Assembly (NCBI RefSeq): GCF_001741865.1
Contig: NZ_CP017147.1
Location: forward strand, 62,001-126,000
Reading direction: 5' to 3'
Origin: Bosea vaviloviae
GTDB taxonomy: Bacteria; Pseudomonadota; Alphaproteobacteria; Rhizobiales; Beijerinckiaceae
DNA: 64,000 nucleotides
The position numbers and the translations under genes were made by a program. The notes beneath the pieces are model-generated. The model saw only the letters and a list, made by a program, of their open reading frames with translations, ran no database searches and was not told the DNA's origin. Positions 9,423-17,923 of this stretch are shown here, piece after piece; the first letter of the stretch is position 1, and every line of letters starts with the position of its first letter.

Positions 9423-10565
9423 ATGCCTGCCGACACCGCCGAGACGCTTTCGGGCTGGCTGAGGGAAACGCTGCTGCCGGGCTGGCTCGCGCGCGTCTAC
9501 GACCCCGCGCGGCCCGGCTTCGTCGAGATGCTCGAGCCCGGCGGCGCGGCCTCCGGCAGCGACATCCGCAGCACGCTGGTAACCGCGCGCCTGACCTACG
9601 CCTTCAGCCACGCGCATCTGCTCGGCGTGCCCGGTGCGCTGGACGCCGCACGCCACGGCATGGCCTTCCTCTGGGAGACCTGCCGGCGCCCCGATGGCCG
9701 CTTCAGCCATCGCTGCAGGGCCAGCGGAGAGCTGGTCGATGCGCGGTCCGATTTCTACGATCTCGCCTTCGTATTGTTCTCGCTCGGCTGGTTCGCTAGG
9801 GCGAGCGGTGATGGCCAGGCCTTGGCGCGAGCCGAAGAGGTGATGGGCTTCATCGAGACGCAGCTCGCCCATCGCGATGGCGGCTTCGGGGAGGATACGC
9901 TGGGCACCCTGCCGCGTCGGCAGAACCCGCATATGCACCTGCTCGAAGCCTGCCACGCTCTGGCCGAGGCCAGCGGCGACAGGCGCTGGCTCGCCCGCGC
10001 GGACGCCGTCGTCGCGCTGATGCGCAGGCGCATGCTCGACGAGGCGACGGATTCGCTCGGAGAGTTTTTCGGCGAGGATTGGAGTGCCTGGCCGGAGCCG
10101 CGCGGCCTCGTCCGCGAGCCCGGCCACCATTACGAATGGACCTGGCTGCTCTACCACCATGAGCGGCTGACGCATTCCGCCAGCGCCCGCATCGACGCTC
10201 GCCGGCTCTACGGCTTTGCCGAGCGGCACCGCGATCAGGGCCCGACGCATCCCGTCATCAACGAGATCGACCCCAACGGAGCGGTTTTGAACGGCGCGGC
10301 GCTGCTTTGGCCCCAGACCGAATATCTCAAGGCGCTCGTCGCACGGATCGAGTTCGAGGGCGACGAGGCCGCGTCCGACCGGCTCGACGGCCATCTGGGC
10401 CTGATGTTCGAGCGCTTCGTCGATCGCAAGACCGGGCTTTGGGTCAACCAGATCGACAGCGCCGGGCAGGCCATCATCGAGCCAGTTCCGGTGCGCGTGC
10501 TCTACCATCTGCTGCTCGCCTGCGCCGAGATCGTGCGGCTGCGGCCGGAGACCCGGCTGCCCTAG
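9423..10565 (+). CDS. AGE family sugar epimerase/isomerase
   Basis: A 380-residue (alpha/alpha)6-barrel protein of the N-acylglucosamine 2-epimerase / mannose isomerase family, near the usual 390-420. Catalytic-type histidine motifs are visible: NPHMHLLEACHAL in the middle and EPGHHYEWTWLL about 60 residues later. An early RLTYAFSHAH segment is also typical. It would interconvert aldose and ketose, or 2-epimerise a sugar, in the cytosol. Its neighbours (uxuA, a sugar ABC system, Gfo/Idh oxidoreductases) suggest a hexose or uronate-derived substrate. The TAG stop is supplied by the downstream repeat. The exact substrate cannot be told. Confidence 0.85.
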   Translation: MPADTAETLSGWLRETLLPGWLARVYDPARPGFVEMLEPGGAASGSDIRSTLVTARLTYAFSHAHLLGVPGALDAARHGMAFLWETCRRPDGRFSHRCRASGELVDARSDFYDLAFVLFSLGWFARASGDGQALARAEEVMGFIETQLAHRDGGFGEDTLGTLPRRQNPHMHLLEACHALAEASGDRRWLARADAVVALMRRRMLDEATDSLGEFFGEDWSAWPEPRGLVREPGHHYEWTWLLYHHERLTHSASARIDARRLYGFAERHRDQGPTHPVINEIDPNGAVLNGAALLWPQTEYLKALVARIEFEGDEAASDRLDGHLGLMFERFVDRKTGLWVNQIDSAGQAIIEPVPVRVLYHLLLACAEIVRLRPETRLP

Positions 10566-10611
10566 AGCGTTTTCGAGCGAAGTGGACACCGGTTCGCGTG
10601 AAGAAAACGCG
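10563..10611 (+). repeat. TAGAGC intergenic repeat, copy B
   Basis: A near-identical copy of the 49-bp element at 2066. Its first three bases (TAG) are the stop codon of the epimerase gene. Confidence 0.88.
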
Positions 10612-10624
10612 CCAAAACAAAAGG

Positions 10625-10667
10625 CTAGAGCAATTGAACGATCCAATTGGATCGGAAATCGCTCTAG
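10625..10667. repeat. Second palindromic intergenic element
   Basis: CTAGAGC at 10625-10631 and GCTCTAG at 10661-10667 bound a 29-base interior containing GATCCAATTGGATC, itself palindromic. It follows repeat copy B between convergent genes and could act as a bidirectional terminator or a mobile palindromic unit. Confidence 0.7.
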
Positions 10668-10693
10668 AACGCTTGAGCGGCGCGAGCCTGGCC

Positions 10694-11722
10694 TCATGGC
10701 GCGGCTCCCTCGCCAGCCTTCCAGCCTGCTGCCGCGAGGATATCGTCGACAAGCCGCTGAGAGGTCAGCGCCTCCTCGCCGGTCACGACCGGATCGCGGC
10801 CCTGCCTGATCGCATCCAGGAAATCCGCGATCACGGCGCGATGGGCGTCATGCGGGAAATCCATGATGTTGGCGCCGCTGCCGGTCGAGCCCTCGGCCTC
10901 GACGATCTCGGAACGACCGTCGAGGAACGATAATTCCAGCCGGCCGCCGACCAATGCGGCAAATCCTTTGCTGCCGATGATCTCGATGCGCTCGGGGTGG
11001 CCGGGATAGGCGGCCGTGGTCGCGACCAATGTCGCGGGCGCACCACTACCGGTTTCGAGCAGGGCCGAAACGTAGTCCTCCGTCTCCATGCGGTGCAAAG
11101 TCGTGATGCGGGCCTGCGCCGCGACGACCTTGGAAACGCCGACCAGCGAACGAAACAGGTCGAGCGAATGGATCGCCTGCGTCAGCAAGACGCCGCCGCC
11201 ATCGCGCGCCAGCGTGCCGCGCCCCGGCTCGTCGTAATAGGATTGCGGCCGCCACCACGGCACGCGCAGGAAGGCGGCCTCGACGCTGCCGAGTTCGCCG
11301 CCGTCCAGCGCCGCCTTGAGGCGAAGGCTCGCCGGCCTGAAGCGATGCTGCAGCACGACGCCAAAGACCTTGCCGGCCTTTCGCGCTACCTCGACGAGGC
11401 GCGCGCCACGCGCGCTCGTCAATTCCAGCGGCTTCTCGACCAGGACATGCTTGCCGGCTTCGAGACAGCGTGCCGATGCATCGAGATGGCTGCTCGGCGG
11501 CGTCAGAACGATCGCCGCATCGACGGCGGGGTCCGCCAGCACGGCGTCGAGATCGGTCGTCACAGGGAAGGGAAACTGCCGGGCAAAGGCGTCACCGCGC
11601 ACCTGCGAGCGGCTGACCGCCCAGCGCACTTGGCTGCGATCCGCGAGATCAAGCAGGCTCTTGGAATGCGGCAGCGAAGCCGGCCCAAGCCCGATGATGG
11701 CGATGCCGACCTTGCCCGTCAC
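10694..11722 (-). CDS. Gfo/Idh/MocA family oxidoreductase
   Basis: A 342-residue NAD(P)-dependent sugar/cyclitol dehydrogenase-type protein. The N-terminal Rossmann fold starts KVGIAIIGLGPAS. The family signature VEKPLEL (catalytic-type Lys) lies near residue 95, and a GGGVLLTQAIHSLDL helix lies in the C-terminal domain with the conserved His of this family. The GTG at 11722 is chosen because it overlaps the stop of the upstream oxidoreductase gene by 4 bases (GTGA). The longer open frame upstream belongs to another reading frame's gene. It is the last gene of the six-gene minus-strand sugar operon. The substrate is unknown. Confidence 0.85.
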   Translation of the reverse strand: MTGKVGIAIIGLGPASLPHSKSLLDLADRSQVRWAVSRSQVRGDAFARQFPFPVTTDLDAVLADPAVDAAIVLTPPSSHLDASARCLEAGKHVLVEKPLELTSARGARLVEVARKAGKVFGVVLQHRFRPASLRLKAALDGGELGSVEAAFLRVPWWRPQSYYDEPGRGTLARDGGGVLLTQAIHSLDLFRSLVGVSKVVAAQARITTLHRMETEDYVSALLETGSGAPATLVATTAAYPGHPERIEIIGSKGFAALVGGRLELSFLDGRSEIVEAEGSTGSGANIMDFPHDAHRAVIADFLDAIRQGRDPVVTGEEALTSQRLVDDILAAAGWKAGEGAAP

Positions 11723-12747
11723 GCGACCAGACTCCCTGGCGTTTTCCCCTGCAACCCAACAGCCTTGGCCTGCGCCTCCAGCGCCAAACGGCAGACCGTG
11801 AAGACATGGGCCTGCGCCATGGCCATTTCCGTCCGCGCGCCGATATCGGCGACGAGATTGCGGAAATAGGTCAATGGCTCCTGTGAAGCGTCGATATGGC
11901 GCGTGCCAGTCTTGTCGACGAGGAAGACATGGTCGGTTCCCGCTCGGCCTGCGATATCGACGTATTTGCGCAGCTCGATCGTGCCTTCTGTCCCCAGGAT
12001 GGTGAGCCGGCCATCGCCCCATGTCGGCAGGCCATCGGCGGTGAACCAGTCGACGCGGATATAGCCGCCAGCCTGCGGGCTGCGCAGCAGGATCTCGCCG
12101 AAATCCTCGAAATCCGGCAGATCGTTTACGCCGAAATGGCCGGTGGCCGAGGCCACGATCTCGGCCTCGCGCGAACCGGTGAAGTGCAGGAACTGGTCGA
12201 TTTGATGCGAGGCGATATCGGTCAGGATGCCGCCGAACCTGGCCTTGTCGAAGAACCATTCGGGCCGGATCGCGCGATTGAGCCGATGCGGACCAAGTCC
12301 GATCGTCTGCACGACGCGCCCGATCGCTCCGTCCGCGATCAATTTGCCGGCGATGATGGTCGCGGGAACGATGAAGCGCTCGGAGAAGCAGACCGAGAAG
12401 ATGCGGCCGGTCTCCACTACGACCGCCTCGACCTCGGCCAGTTGCGCCAGCGTGGTGACGCCGGGCTTGTCGACCATGACATCCTTGCCGGCCCGCATCG
12501 CGCGGATCGCGAGCGCGGCGCGCTCATCGGGAATGCCGGCGCAGACGATCAGCTCGACCGAGGGATCGTCGAGAAGTTCGTCCGTGCTGCGCGGCGCGAG
12601 AGCGGGAAAGCGCTCGCGGAAGCCTGAAAGCACGCGCTCGTCGCTGGTCCGCGGATCGAAGCCGACGCATTGCGCGCCGGCCTCGATGAGTCCGCCCACC
12701 ATGTGGAAGATATGGCGGTGGTCCAGCCCTGCAGCGGCGAAGCGCAT
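11719..12747 (-). CDS. Gfo/Idh/MocA family oxidoreductase
   Basis: A 342-residue protein of the same superfamily. The Rossmann start is unusual (RFAAAGLDHRHIFHM instead of a glycine-rich GxGxxG). VDKPGVT replaces the usual EKP motif, and GGILTDIASHQIDQFL supplies the C-terminal domain His. It sits 1 base after the binding-protein gene and overlaps the next oxidoreductase gene by 4 bases, so the two enzymes are almost certainly co-translated. The pair may carry out sequential oxidation and reduction on one imported sugar (inference). The altered nucleotide-binding loop makes cofactor preference uncertain. Confidence 0.82.
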   Translation of the reverse strand: MRFAAAGLDHRHIFHMVGGLIEAGAQCVGFDPRTSDERVLSGFRERFPALAPRSTDELLDDPSVELIVCAGIPDERAALAIRAMRAGKDVMVDKPGVTTLAQLAEVEAVVVETGRIFSVCFSERFIVPATIIAGKLIADGAIGRVVQTIGLGPHRLNRAIRPEWFFDKARFGGILTDIASHQIDQFLHFTGSREAEIVASATGHFGVNDLPDFEDFGEILLRSPQAGGYIRVDWFTADGLPTWGDGRLTILGTEGTIELRKYVDIAGRAGTDHVFLVDKTGTRHIDASQEPLTYFRNLVADIGARTEMAMAQAHVFTVCRLALEAQAKAVGLQGKTPGSLVA

Positions 12748-12748
12748 C

Positions 12749-13933
12749 CTATTTCGGTGCTCCGTGCCCGACGCCGATCTCCTGGTCCCAGCGCCGGAAG
12801 GCGGCGACGAGACGCTCCGGCGTCAAGGGCGGCCTGGTCGGCAGCTTGGCGATGAGGTCGTCATATTCCGGCCGGCCATATTCCTTGAGGACGTCGCGGC
12901 TCTCCTGCGGCGCCATGGCAAGCGTTACGCCCTTCACCGCCGGCCCTGGGTAGAAATAGCCCTTGTCATAGGTCGCGGCCTGCGCCTCGGGCTTCAGCAT
13001 ATGCGACATCAGCGCCAGCAGCACGGCGATCTTGTCGGCCGGCACGCCCTTGGGGATGCACATGAACTGGGTGTCGGGAATCCAGTGCGTGTTGGCGAGC
13101 ACGAAGACCTTGGCCTCCTTCGGCACGATGCCGAGCGCGCGCGGATTGATGTCCCAGCCCAGCGTCGAGACGATGACGTCGCGCGTGCCCTCGCCGAGTT
13201 CCTTCATCGTCGGCGTGGTGCCGCCTGGATAGTAGTCGATGCCGGTGCCGAGCTCCTTGAGATAGGCCCAGCTCTTGTCCCAGCCCTTCATCGGGTCGGA
13301 CGGATCGGTGTCGTTCAGGATGTAAGGCAGGCCCTGCAGGAAGGTCCAGCCGGGGCCGGAATTGACCGGCCGGGCATAGGTGAAGCGCTTCGGGTTCTGC
13401 TTGACGTAAGCCAGGAACTCCTCGGCCGTCTTGGGCACGACCTTGAGGCGTTCGGGCGCATATTCGAAAAGCGGGCCCGACGGCGAATAGACGACGGCGA
13501 CGCCTTCGTTCTGGCCAAAATTGCGCTGCATCATCAGCGCCTGCTCGTGATAGACCTCCTCGGCCTTGGGCAGTTTCGCCGTATGCGATTTCCAGACATC
13601 GACCCACAGGCCCTGCTGGATGCCGTCCGACATCGCGCCCGGCCCGGTCAGGACGAGGTCGATATCGACGCGGTTGGCCTCCTGCTGCGCCTTGAGCTTC
13701 GCCGGCAGTTCCGGTGAGGGTGCCCGCGAAAAATTCAATCGCGAGATCAGCTTGGGATTGTCTTTGCCGAAGCGCTCGATCGCGGCCTGCGTCAATTGCA
13801 GATTGCCCGCGACATCGATGATGTTGAGCGCCACCGGCGCGGCCTGGGCGCGGGCCCCCGTCGCTGCCAGCGCGGCAAGTCCCGCCGCGCCGGCCACGAC
13901 GCGTCTGCGTGTCGGATATGTCGAATTTGTCAT
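12749..13933 (-). CDS. ABC transporter substrate-binding protein, family 1
   Basis: A 394-residue periplasmic binding protein with an N-terminal twin-arginine-like signal (TRRRVVAGAAGL..., cleavage near ARAQA). The mature part shares NIIDVAGNLQL, NSGPGWTFLQGLPYI, LGWDINPRALGIVPKEAKV and GYFYPGPAVKGV with the two orphan homologues in this window. The ATG at 13933 is preferred over the upstream start because a GGGAGAG ribosome site sits just before it and the signal peptide begins there. It lies in one operon with the permeases and ATPase at 14045-16841, so it is the cognate receptor. Confidence 0.87.
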   Translation of the reverse strand: MTNSTYPTRRRVVAGAAGLAALAATGARAQAAPVALNIIDVAGNLQLTQAAIERFGKDNPKLISRLNFSRAPSPELPAKLKAQQEANRVDIDLVLTGPGAMSDGIQQGLWVDVWKSHTAKLPKAEEVYHEQALMMQRNFGQNEGVAVVYSPSGPLFEYAPERLKVVPKTAEEFLAYVKQNPKRFTYARPVNSGPGWTFLQGLPYILNDTDPSDPMKGWDKSWAYLKELGTGIDYYPGGTTPTMKELGEGTRDVIVSTLGWDINPRALGIVPKEAKVFVLANTHWIPDTQFMCIPKGVPADKIAVLLALMSHMLKPEAQAATYDKGYFYPGPAVKGVTLAMAPQESRDVLKEYGRPEYDDLIAKLPTRPPLTPERLVAAFRRWDQEIGVGHGAPK

Positions 13934-14044
13934 GGCTCTCTCCCTGAAGGTTCGACCCTCTATCCGCCCCCTTTGACAGGGCACGCCGGGGCCTTGAATT
14001 CATCCCTCCGCAGCCGGCGCCGCGCCGGCTGCGCTAGTTTCCCG

Positions 14045-14878
14045 TCAGCGTCGCCCTCCCCGCCCGACGATCTGCGTCGGGTTGACGAAGCGCAGCGCGA
14101 TCACGAGCCAGATCAGCGTCGTGACCATGTAGACCACCGCCATCGCGTCGATCGATTGCACGGCGCGCACGCCGGCAGCGAAGACGGCGTAGTAGAGCGC
14201 CACGACCAGCGTCTGGCTGGTCGGCCCCGCGGTGAGGAAGGTCAATTCGAACATCGCGATGGTGCGCACCAGCACGAGCAGGAGCGAGGCGAGAATGCCC
14301 GGCATCAGCAAGGGCAGGAGCACATGCACGAAGAGCTTGAAGGTGTTGGCGCCGAAGACGCGCGCCGCCGCCTCGATCTTGGTGTCGATCTGCTCGATGA
14401 AGGGGATCATCACCAGGATGACGAAGGGCACTGTCGGCACCAGATTGGCGAGCACGACGCCCGACATCTGCCCGGCGAGGCCGAGCCGGTAGAGCACTGT
14501 CGCCAACGGAATGCCGAAGGTGATCGGCGGCACCAGGAGCGGCAGCAGGAACAGCAGCATGACGAGCCGCTTGCCGGGGAACTCGCGCCGCGCCAGCGCA
14601 TAGGCAGCGGGCACGCCGATCAATCCCGACAGCAGGACCACCAAGAAGACGATCTGGAAGGTGACGCTCAGCACCTCGTCGAGCTGGAACTCGGCCCAGG
14701 CGGCCGAGTACCAGCGTATGGTCCAGCCAGCCGGGAACCATGTCCCAAGCCAGCGCGTGGCGAAGGAGCTCGTCACCACGGTGGCGATCATCCCCAGCAG
14801 GTTGAGCAGGAAGAAGCCGATGACAGCCCAGTTGGCGGCGGCCCAGAGCTTCGTCGAGAGGCGGGTATCTGCAACCAT
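14045..14878 (-). CDS. ABC transporter permease (PotC-like)
   Basis: A 277-residue inner-membrane permease of the binding-protein-dependent type, with about six hydrophobic segments. The coupling loop EAAARVFGANTFKLFVHVLLP lies around residues 170-190. It pairs with the permease encoded just upstream (5-base gap) to form the channel for the family 1 receptor at 12749. The similarity is to spermidine/putrescine and sugar systems, and the operon's oxidoreductases favour a sugar ligand. Confidence 0.85.
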   Translation of the reverse strand: MVADTRLSTKLWAAANWAVIGFFLLNLLGMIATVVTSSFATRWLGTWFPAGWTIRWYSAAWAEFQLDEVLSVTFQIVFLVVLLSGLIGVPAAYALARREFPGKRLVMLLFLLPLLVPPITFGIPLATVLYRLGLAGQMSGVVLANLVPTVPFVILVMIPFIEQIDTKIEAAARVFGANTFKLFVHVLLPLLMPGILASLLLVLVRTIAMFELTFLTAGPTSQTLVVALYYAVFAAGVRAVQSIDAMAVVYMVTTLIWLVIALRFVNPTQIVGRGGRR

Positions 14879-14883
14879 GATCG

Positions 14884-15774
14884 TCAGCCCTTCCCGCCGC
14901 CGGCCGGGCCGCGATAAAGCAGGCCGCGCGCGCTCAGGACCAGGACGACGATCCCGAGCTGAACCACGCCCATGATCATCGCCACCGCCGAGGCCATCGA
15001 ATAATCATACTCCTCGAAGGCGGCCTGATAGGCTGCGATCGAGATCACCCGCGTCGGGCCCGCCGGCGCACCCAGCAGCACGGCCGACGGAAAGACCGAG
15101 AAGGCCTGCACGAAGCTGAGGCAGAAGGTGATCGCCAGCCCCGGCAGCAGCAGCGGGAACATGATGGTCTTGAAACGCTGCCAGGGGCCTGCCCCCAGCG
15201 TCGCCGCCGCCCGCTCCAGCGCCGGATCGATGCCCGAGAGATAGGACAGCGTCAGCAGGAAGGTGAAAGGGAAGCCGGTGATCACCAGCGAGAGCATGAC
15301 GCCCCAGTAATTGTGCAGAAGCTTGATCGGAGTCGAGATCAGGCCGAGCGTCAGCAGGGTCCGGTTGAACCAGCCCTGCGGGCCGAGATAGTTCAACAAC
15401 CCCTGCGCGACCAGCACGGTGCCGAGCGTGATCGGGATCACCAGCAGCGTCGTCAGCAGGCGCTGGTGTTGCAGCAGCCTGACGCGGAAGGCGATCGGGA
15501 CCGCGAAGAGCAAGGTCAGGAGCGTCACCGGCAAAGCGAGCCAGAGCGTCGTCGCGATCGTGCCGTAGAGGAACGAATCTGAGAAGAACTTGGTGTAGTT
15601 CGCCAGCGCGCCGCCGCTCTTGGGGTTGAAGGACAAGACCAGGCCGTAAAGGAACGGGTAGACGAACAGCGCCAGCAGGAACAGCACCGCCGGCAGGACC
15701 AGCAGGGTCAAGCCGTCGACGCCGCGAGCCGCAAGCCGCTGCTGCAGCGGGATCGTGTCGGGAACAGCGCTCAT
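14884..15774 (-). CDS. ABC transporter permease (PotB-like)
   Basis: A 296-residue permease with a long first hydrophobic block (GLTLLVLPAVLFLLALFVYPFLY) and the EAA-type loop LERAAATLGAGPWQRFKTIMFP around residues 185-205. Its start overlaps the ATPase stop by 4 bases (ATGA). It is the partner of the permease encoded at 14045. Confidence 0.85.
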   Translation of the reverse strand: MSAVPDTIPLQQRLAARGVDGLTLLVLPAVLFLLALFVYPFLYGLVLSFNPKSGGALANYTKFFSDSFLYGTIATTLWLALPVTLLTLLFAVPIAFRVRLLQHQRLLTTLLVIPITLGTVLVAQGLLNYLGPQGWFNRTLLTLGLISTPIKLLHNYWGVMLSLVITGFPFTFLLTLSYLSGIDPALERAAATLGAGPWQRFKTIMFPLLLPGLAITFCLSFVQAFSVFPSAVLLGAPAGPTRVISIAAYQAAFEEYDYSMASAVAMIMGVVQLGIVVLVLSARGLLYRGPAGGGKG

Positions 15775-16841
15775 GCCGCCCCCCCGCCGAAGACGAGCAC
15801 GCGCTCGGGATCGGCTCCGAGCGTGACATTCGTGCCGGGTTCCAGCTTGGTGTGAGCCAGGAAGGACAGGTTGGTGCCGTCCTCCATACGCGCGAAGCCG
15901 ACGAATTCACGGCCGCGAAACTCGGTCGAGATGATCGTCGCCTTGAGCCCGCCTTCGGTGCTCGGATTCAGATCTTCCGGCCGGATCGCGACATGGCAGG
16001 CCGCGCCCGCAGCGACCGTGCCGCGAACCCGCCCGGTCACGCTGGCCGGGCCGACCGAGACTTGCGCCACGCCGCCCTCGACGGAGGTAACGCGCCCGGC
16101 CACGACGTTGCGGAAGCCCATGAACTCGGCGACGTCGAGATGATCGGGCCGCGAGAACAGGTCCTCCGGCCCGCCGACCTGGCGGACCTCGCCATCGCGC
16201 ATCACCACGATGCGGTCGGCGAGCGACAGGGCCTCTTCCTGGTCATGCGTGACATAGATCGTGGTCGCGCCGAGCGTGTTGTGGATGCGGCGGATCTCGG
16301 CACGCATCTCGAGGCGCAGCTTGGCGTCGAGATTGGACAAGGGCTCGTCCATCAGCACCAGCGGCGGCTCGACAACGATGGCGCGGGCGATCGCGACGCG
16401 CTGCTGCTGGCCGCCGGAAAGCTGGCCGGGGAGCTTGTCGACCTGGCTCTGCAGATGCACCAGCGCGGCCGCCTCGTCGACGCGCTTGTCGATCTCGGCC
16501 TTGGGTAGGCCGCGCATCTTGAGCCCGAAGCCGATATTGCGGCGGACATTCATATGCGGAAACAGCGCATAGTTCTGGAACACCATGCCGAAGCCGCGCT
16601 CTTCGGGCCGCAGCGGGTCGATACGCTTGTCGTCGAGCCAGATGCCGCCGCCCGTTGCGGGCAGGAGACCGGCGATCAGGTTCAGCGTCGTCGACTTGCC
16701 GCAGCCGGATGGGCCGAGAAGCGCGATGAACTCGCCTTTCTTGATCGTCAGGGAGACGTCCTTCAGCGCGTTGTGCGTGCCGAAATCGCGACTGAGTCGA
16801 TCGAGCCTGAGCTCGCGGAAATTCGCTGCGTGTATTGTCAT
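15771..16841 (-). CDS. Sugar/polyamine ABC transporter ATPase (UgpC/PotA-type)
   Basis: A 356-residue ATPase. Walker A GPSGCGKST lies near residue 45, Q-loop VFQNYALFPHM (typical of MalK/UgpC/PotA), signature LSGGQQQR, Walker B VLMDEPLSNLDAKLR, and an H-loop in THDQEEALSLADR. A C-terminal TOBE domain ends IRPEDLNPS...LGADPERVLVF. The ATG at 16841 is taken; an in-frame GTG 9 bases upstream is possible. It is the first gene of the six-gene minus-strand operon, divergent from the GntR gene. Confidence 0.88.
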   Translation of the reverse strand: MTIHAANFRELRLDRLSRDFGTHNALKDVSLTIKKGEFIALLGPSGCGKSTTLNLIAGLLPATGGGIWLDDKRIDPLRPEERGFGMVFQNYALFPHMNVRRNIGFGLKMRGLPKAEIDKRVDEAAALVHLQSQVDKLPGQLSGGQQQRVAIARAIVVEPPLVLMDEPLSNLDAKLRLEMRAEIRRIHNTLGATTIYVTHDQEEALSLADRIVVMRDGEVRQVGGPEDLFSRPDHLDVAEFMGFRNVVAGRVTSVEGGVAQVSVGPASVTGRVRGTVAAGAACHVAIRPEDLNPSTEGGLKATIISTEFRGREFVGFARMEDGTNLSFLAHTKLEPGTNVTLGADPERVLVFGGGAA

Positions 16842-17182
16842 GGAAGCCACGGGATTGAGGGCAGGCGCAGGCCGCCTGGAGCAGGCGGCAGCGAAGCGTT
16901 GAACAAGGGAATGGGGCCGAGCGAAAACACGGGCACGATCATGCGCTGAGAGGCGAGACGGCGAGCGCTGCTGCTGGGAGAGCGCACTCGAGGCGAGATG
17001 CGTCCGCGCTGGTCCTGTCCCGTGCCATGGCCTCTTCCCCGATCATGTCCGCCGCTGTGTTGTTTCATTCGGACATCGCGCCGGGTCTCCCCTTTGCTAC
17101 CTCCGTGACGCCTTCCGCCCGAGGACGGTTGACGCTCTGATCGCGGCATTGGTATGCTAGTATACTAGCGAGTGAGAATGCA
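16842..17182. promoter_or_regulatory. Divergent control region of the sugar operon and gntR-uxuA
   Basis: This 341-bp gap has no credible gene. On the plus strand a sigma70-like promoter is visible: TTGACG at 17129-17134 and TATGCT at 17153-17158, spacing 18. It overlaps a perfect palindrome (17156-17169). The minus-strand promoter of the ABC operon should also lie here but no clear boxes were found. Confidence 0.55.
17156..17169. promoter_or_regulatory. Perfect 14-bp palindrome, likely GntR operator
   Basis: GCTAGTATACTAGC is fully self-complementary and is preceded directly by ATTGGTAT. The core GTATAC is the typical half-site junction of FCD-type GntR regulators. It overlaps the -10 box and lies 13 bases before the GntR start codon, as expected for autoregulation and for repression of uxuA. 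Confidence 0.7.
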
Positions 17183-17878
17183 ATGACCTTCTCCACGGCG
17201 GGACAAAGCGCCGATCAGATTTACCGTGCGCTTCGGGCCAATATCCTCGATGCCGCGATCTTGCCGGGCAAGGCGATGTCGGAGGCGCGCATGGCAGCGC
17301 AATTCGGGGTCAGCCGCACGCCGGTGCGAGAAGCCTTCAAGCGATTGGTCGATGAGGGCTTCCTCCTCGTGCGGCCGCAAGCAGGCACCTTCGTCGCACC
17401 GATCGACCTCGCAGCCGTCCATGACAGCCAGTTCGTGCGCGAAACACTGGAATGCCGCACCGTCGTCCTGGCGGCCGAGCGTATCGACGCCGCCGGCAAG
17501 GCGCGGCTCGACGCTCTCGTCGCGCAGCAGGGCCAGGCCATGGCGGCAGGCGACCGCAAGGGCTTCTTTCGCCTGGACGAGAGCTTCCATGCCGAACTGT
17601 CGCGCCTTGCCGGCTACCCTTCGGTCTGGAGCATGATCGAGGCCGTCAAGGCGCAGCTCGACCGGGTGCGCTGCCTCTCGCTGGAGACGCCGTCCTGGTC
17701 GGACATGATCCTCAGGGAGCACCAGGAGATCGCGGCTTGTGTCGGCCGCGGCGATGCAAGCGGCGCGGAAGCCGCGATGCGCGCCCATCTGCGCACCGTT
17801 TTCGACGCGATCGAGGCGATCGCACAAGCGCATGTCGACGCCTTCGACAAGAGCAGACTCGGCCCGCCACGGGACTGA
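17183..17878 (+). CDS. GntR family transcriptional regulator, FCD domain
   Basis: A 231-residue repressor. The winged helix at about residues 10-70 contains MAAQFGVSRTPVREAFKRLVDEGFL, the textbook GntR recognition segment. The C-terminal FCD ligand domain carries the metal-binding pattern in LDESFHAELSRLAG, REHQEIAACVGRGD and AMRAHLRTV. It lies directly upstream of uxuA and divergent from the ABC operon, so it probably responds to a uronate or its derivative, as UxuR/ExuR do (inference). A perfect palindrome overlaps its promoter. Confidence 0.9.
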   Translation: MTFSTAGQSADQIYRALRANILDAAILPGKAMSEARMAAQFGVSRTPVREAFKRLVDEGFLLVRPQAGTFVAPIDLAAVHDSQFVRETLECRTVVLAAERIDAAGKARLDALVAQQGQAMAAGDRKGFFRLDESFHAELSRLAGYPSVWSMIEAVKAQLDRVRCLSLETPSWSDMILREHQEIAACVGRGDASGAEAAMRAHLRTVFDAIEAIAQAHVDAFDKSRLGPPRD

Positions 17879-17923
17879 GACAAGATACTGGCGGCGCAGC
17901 AAGCGCCCGCAGGGAGAGACGTT

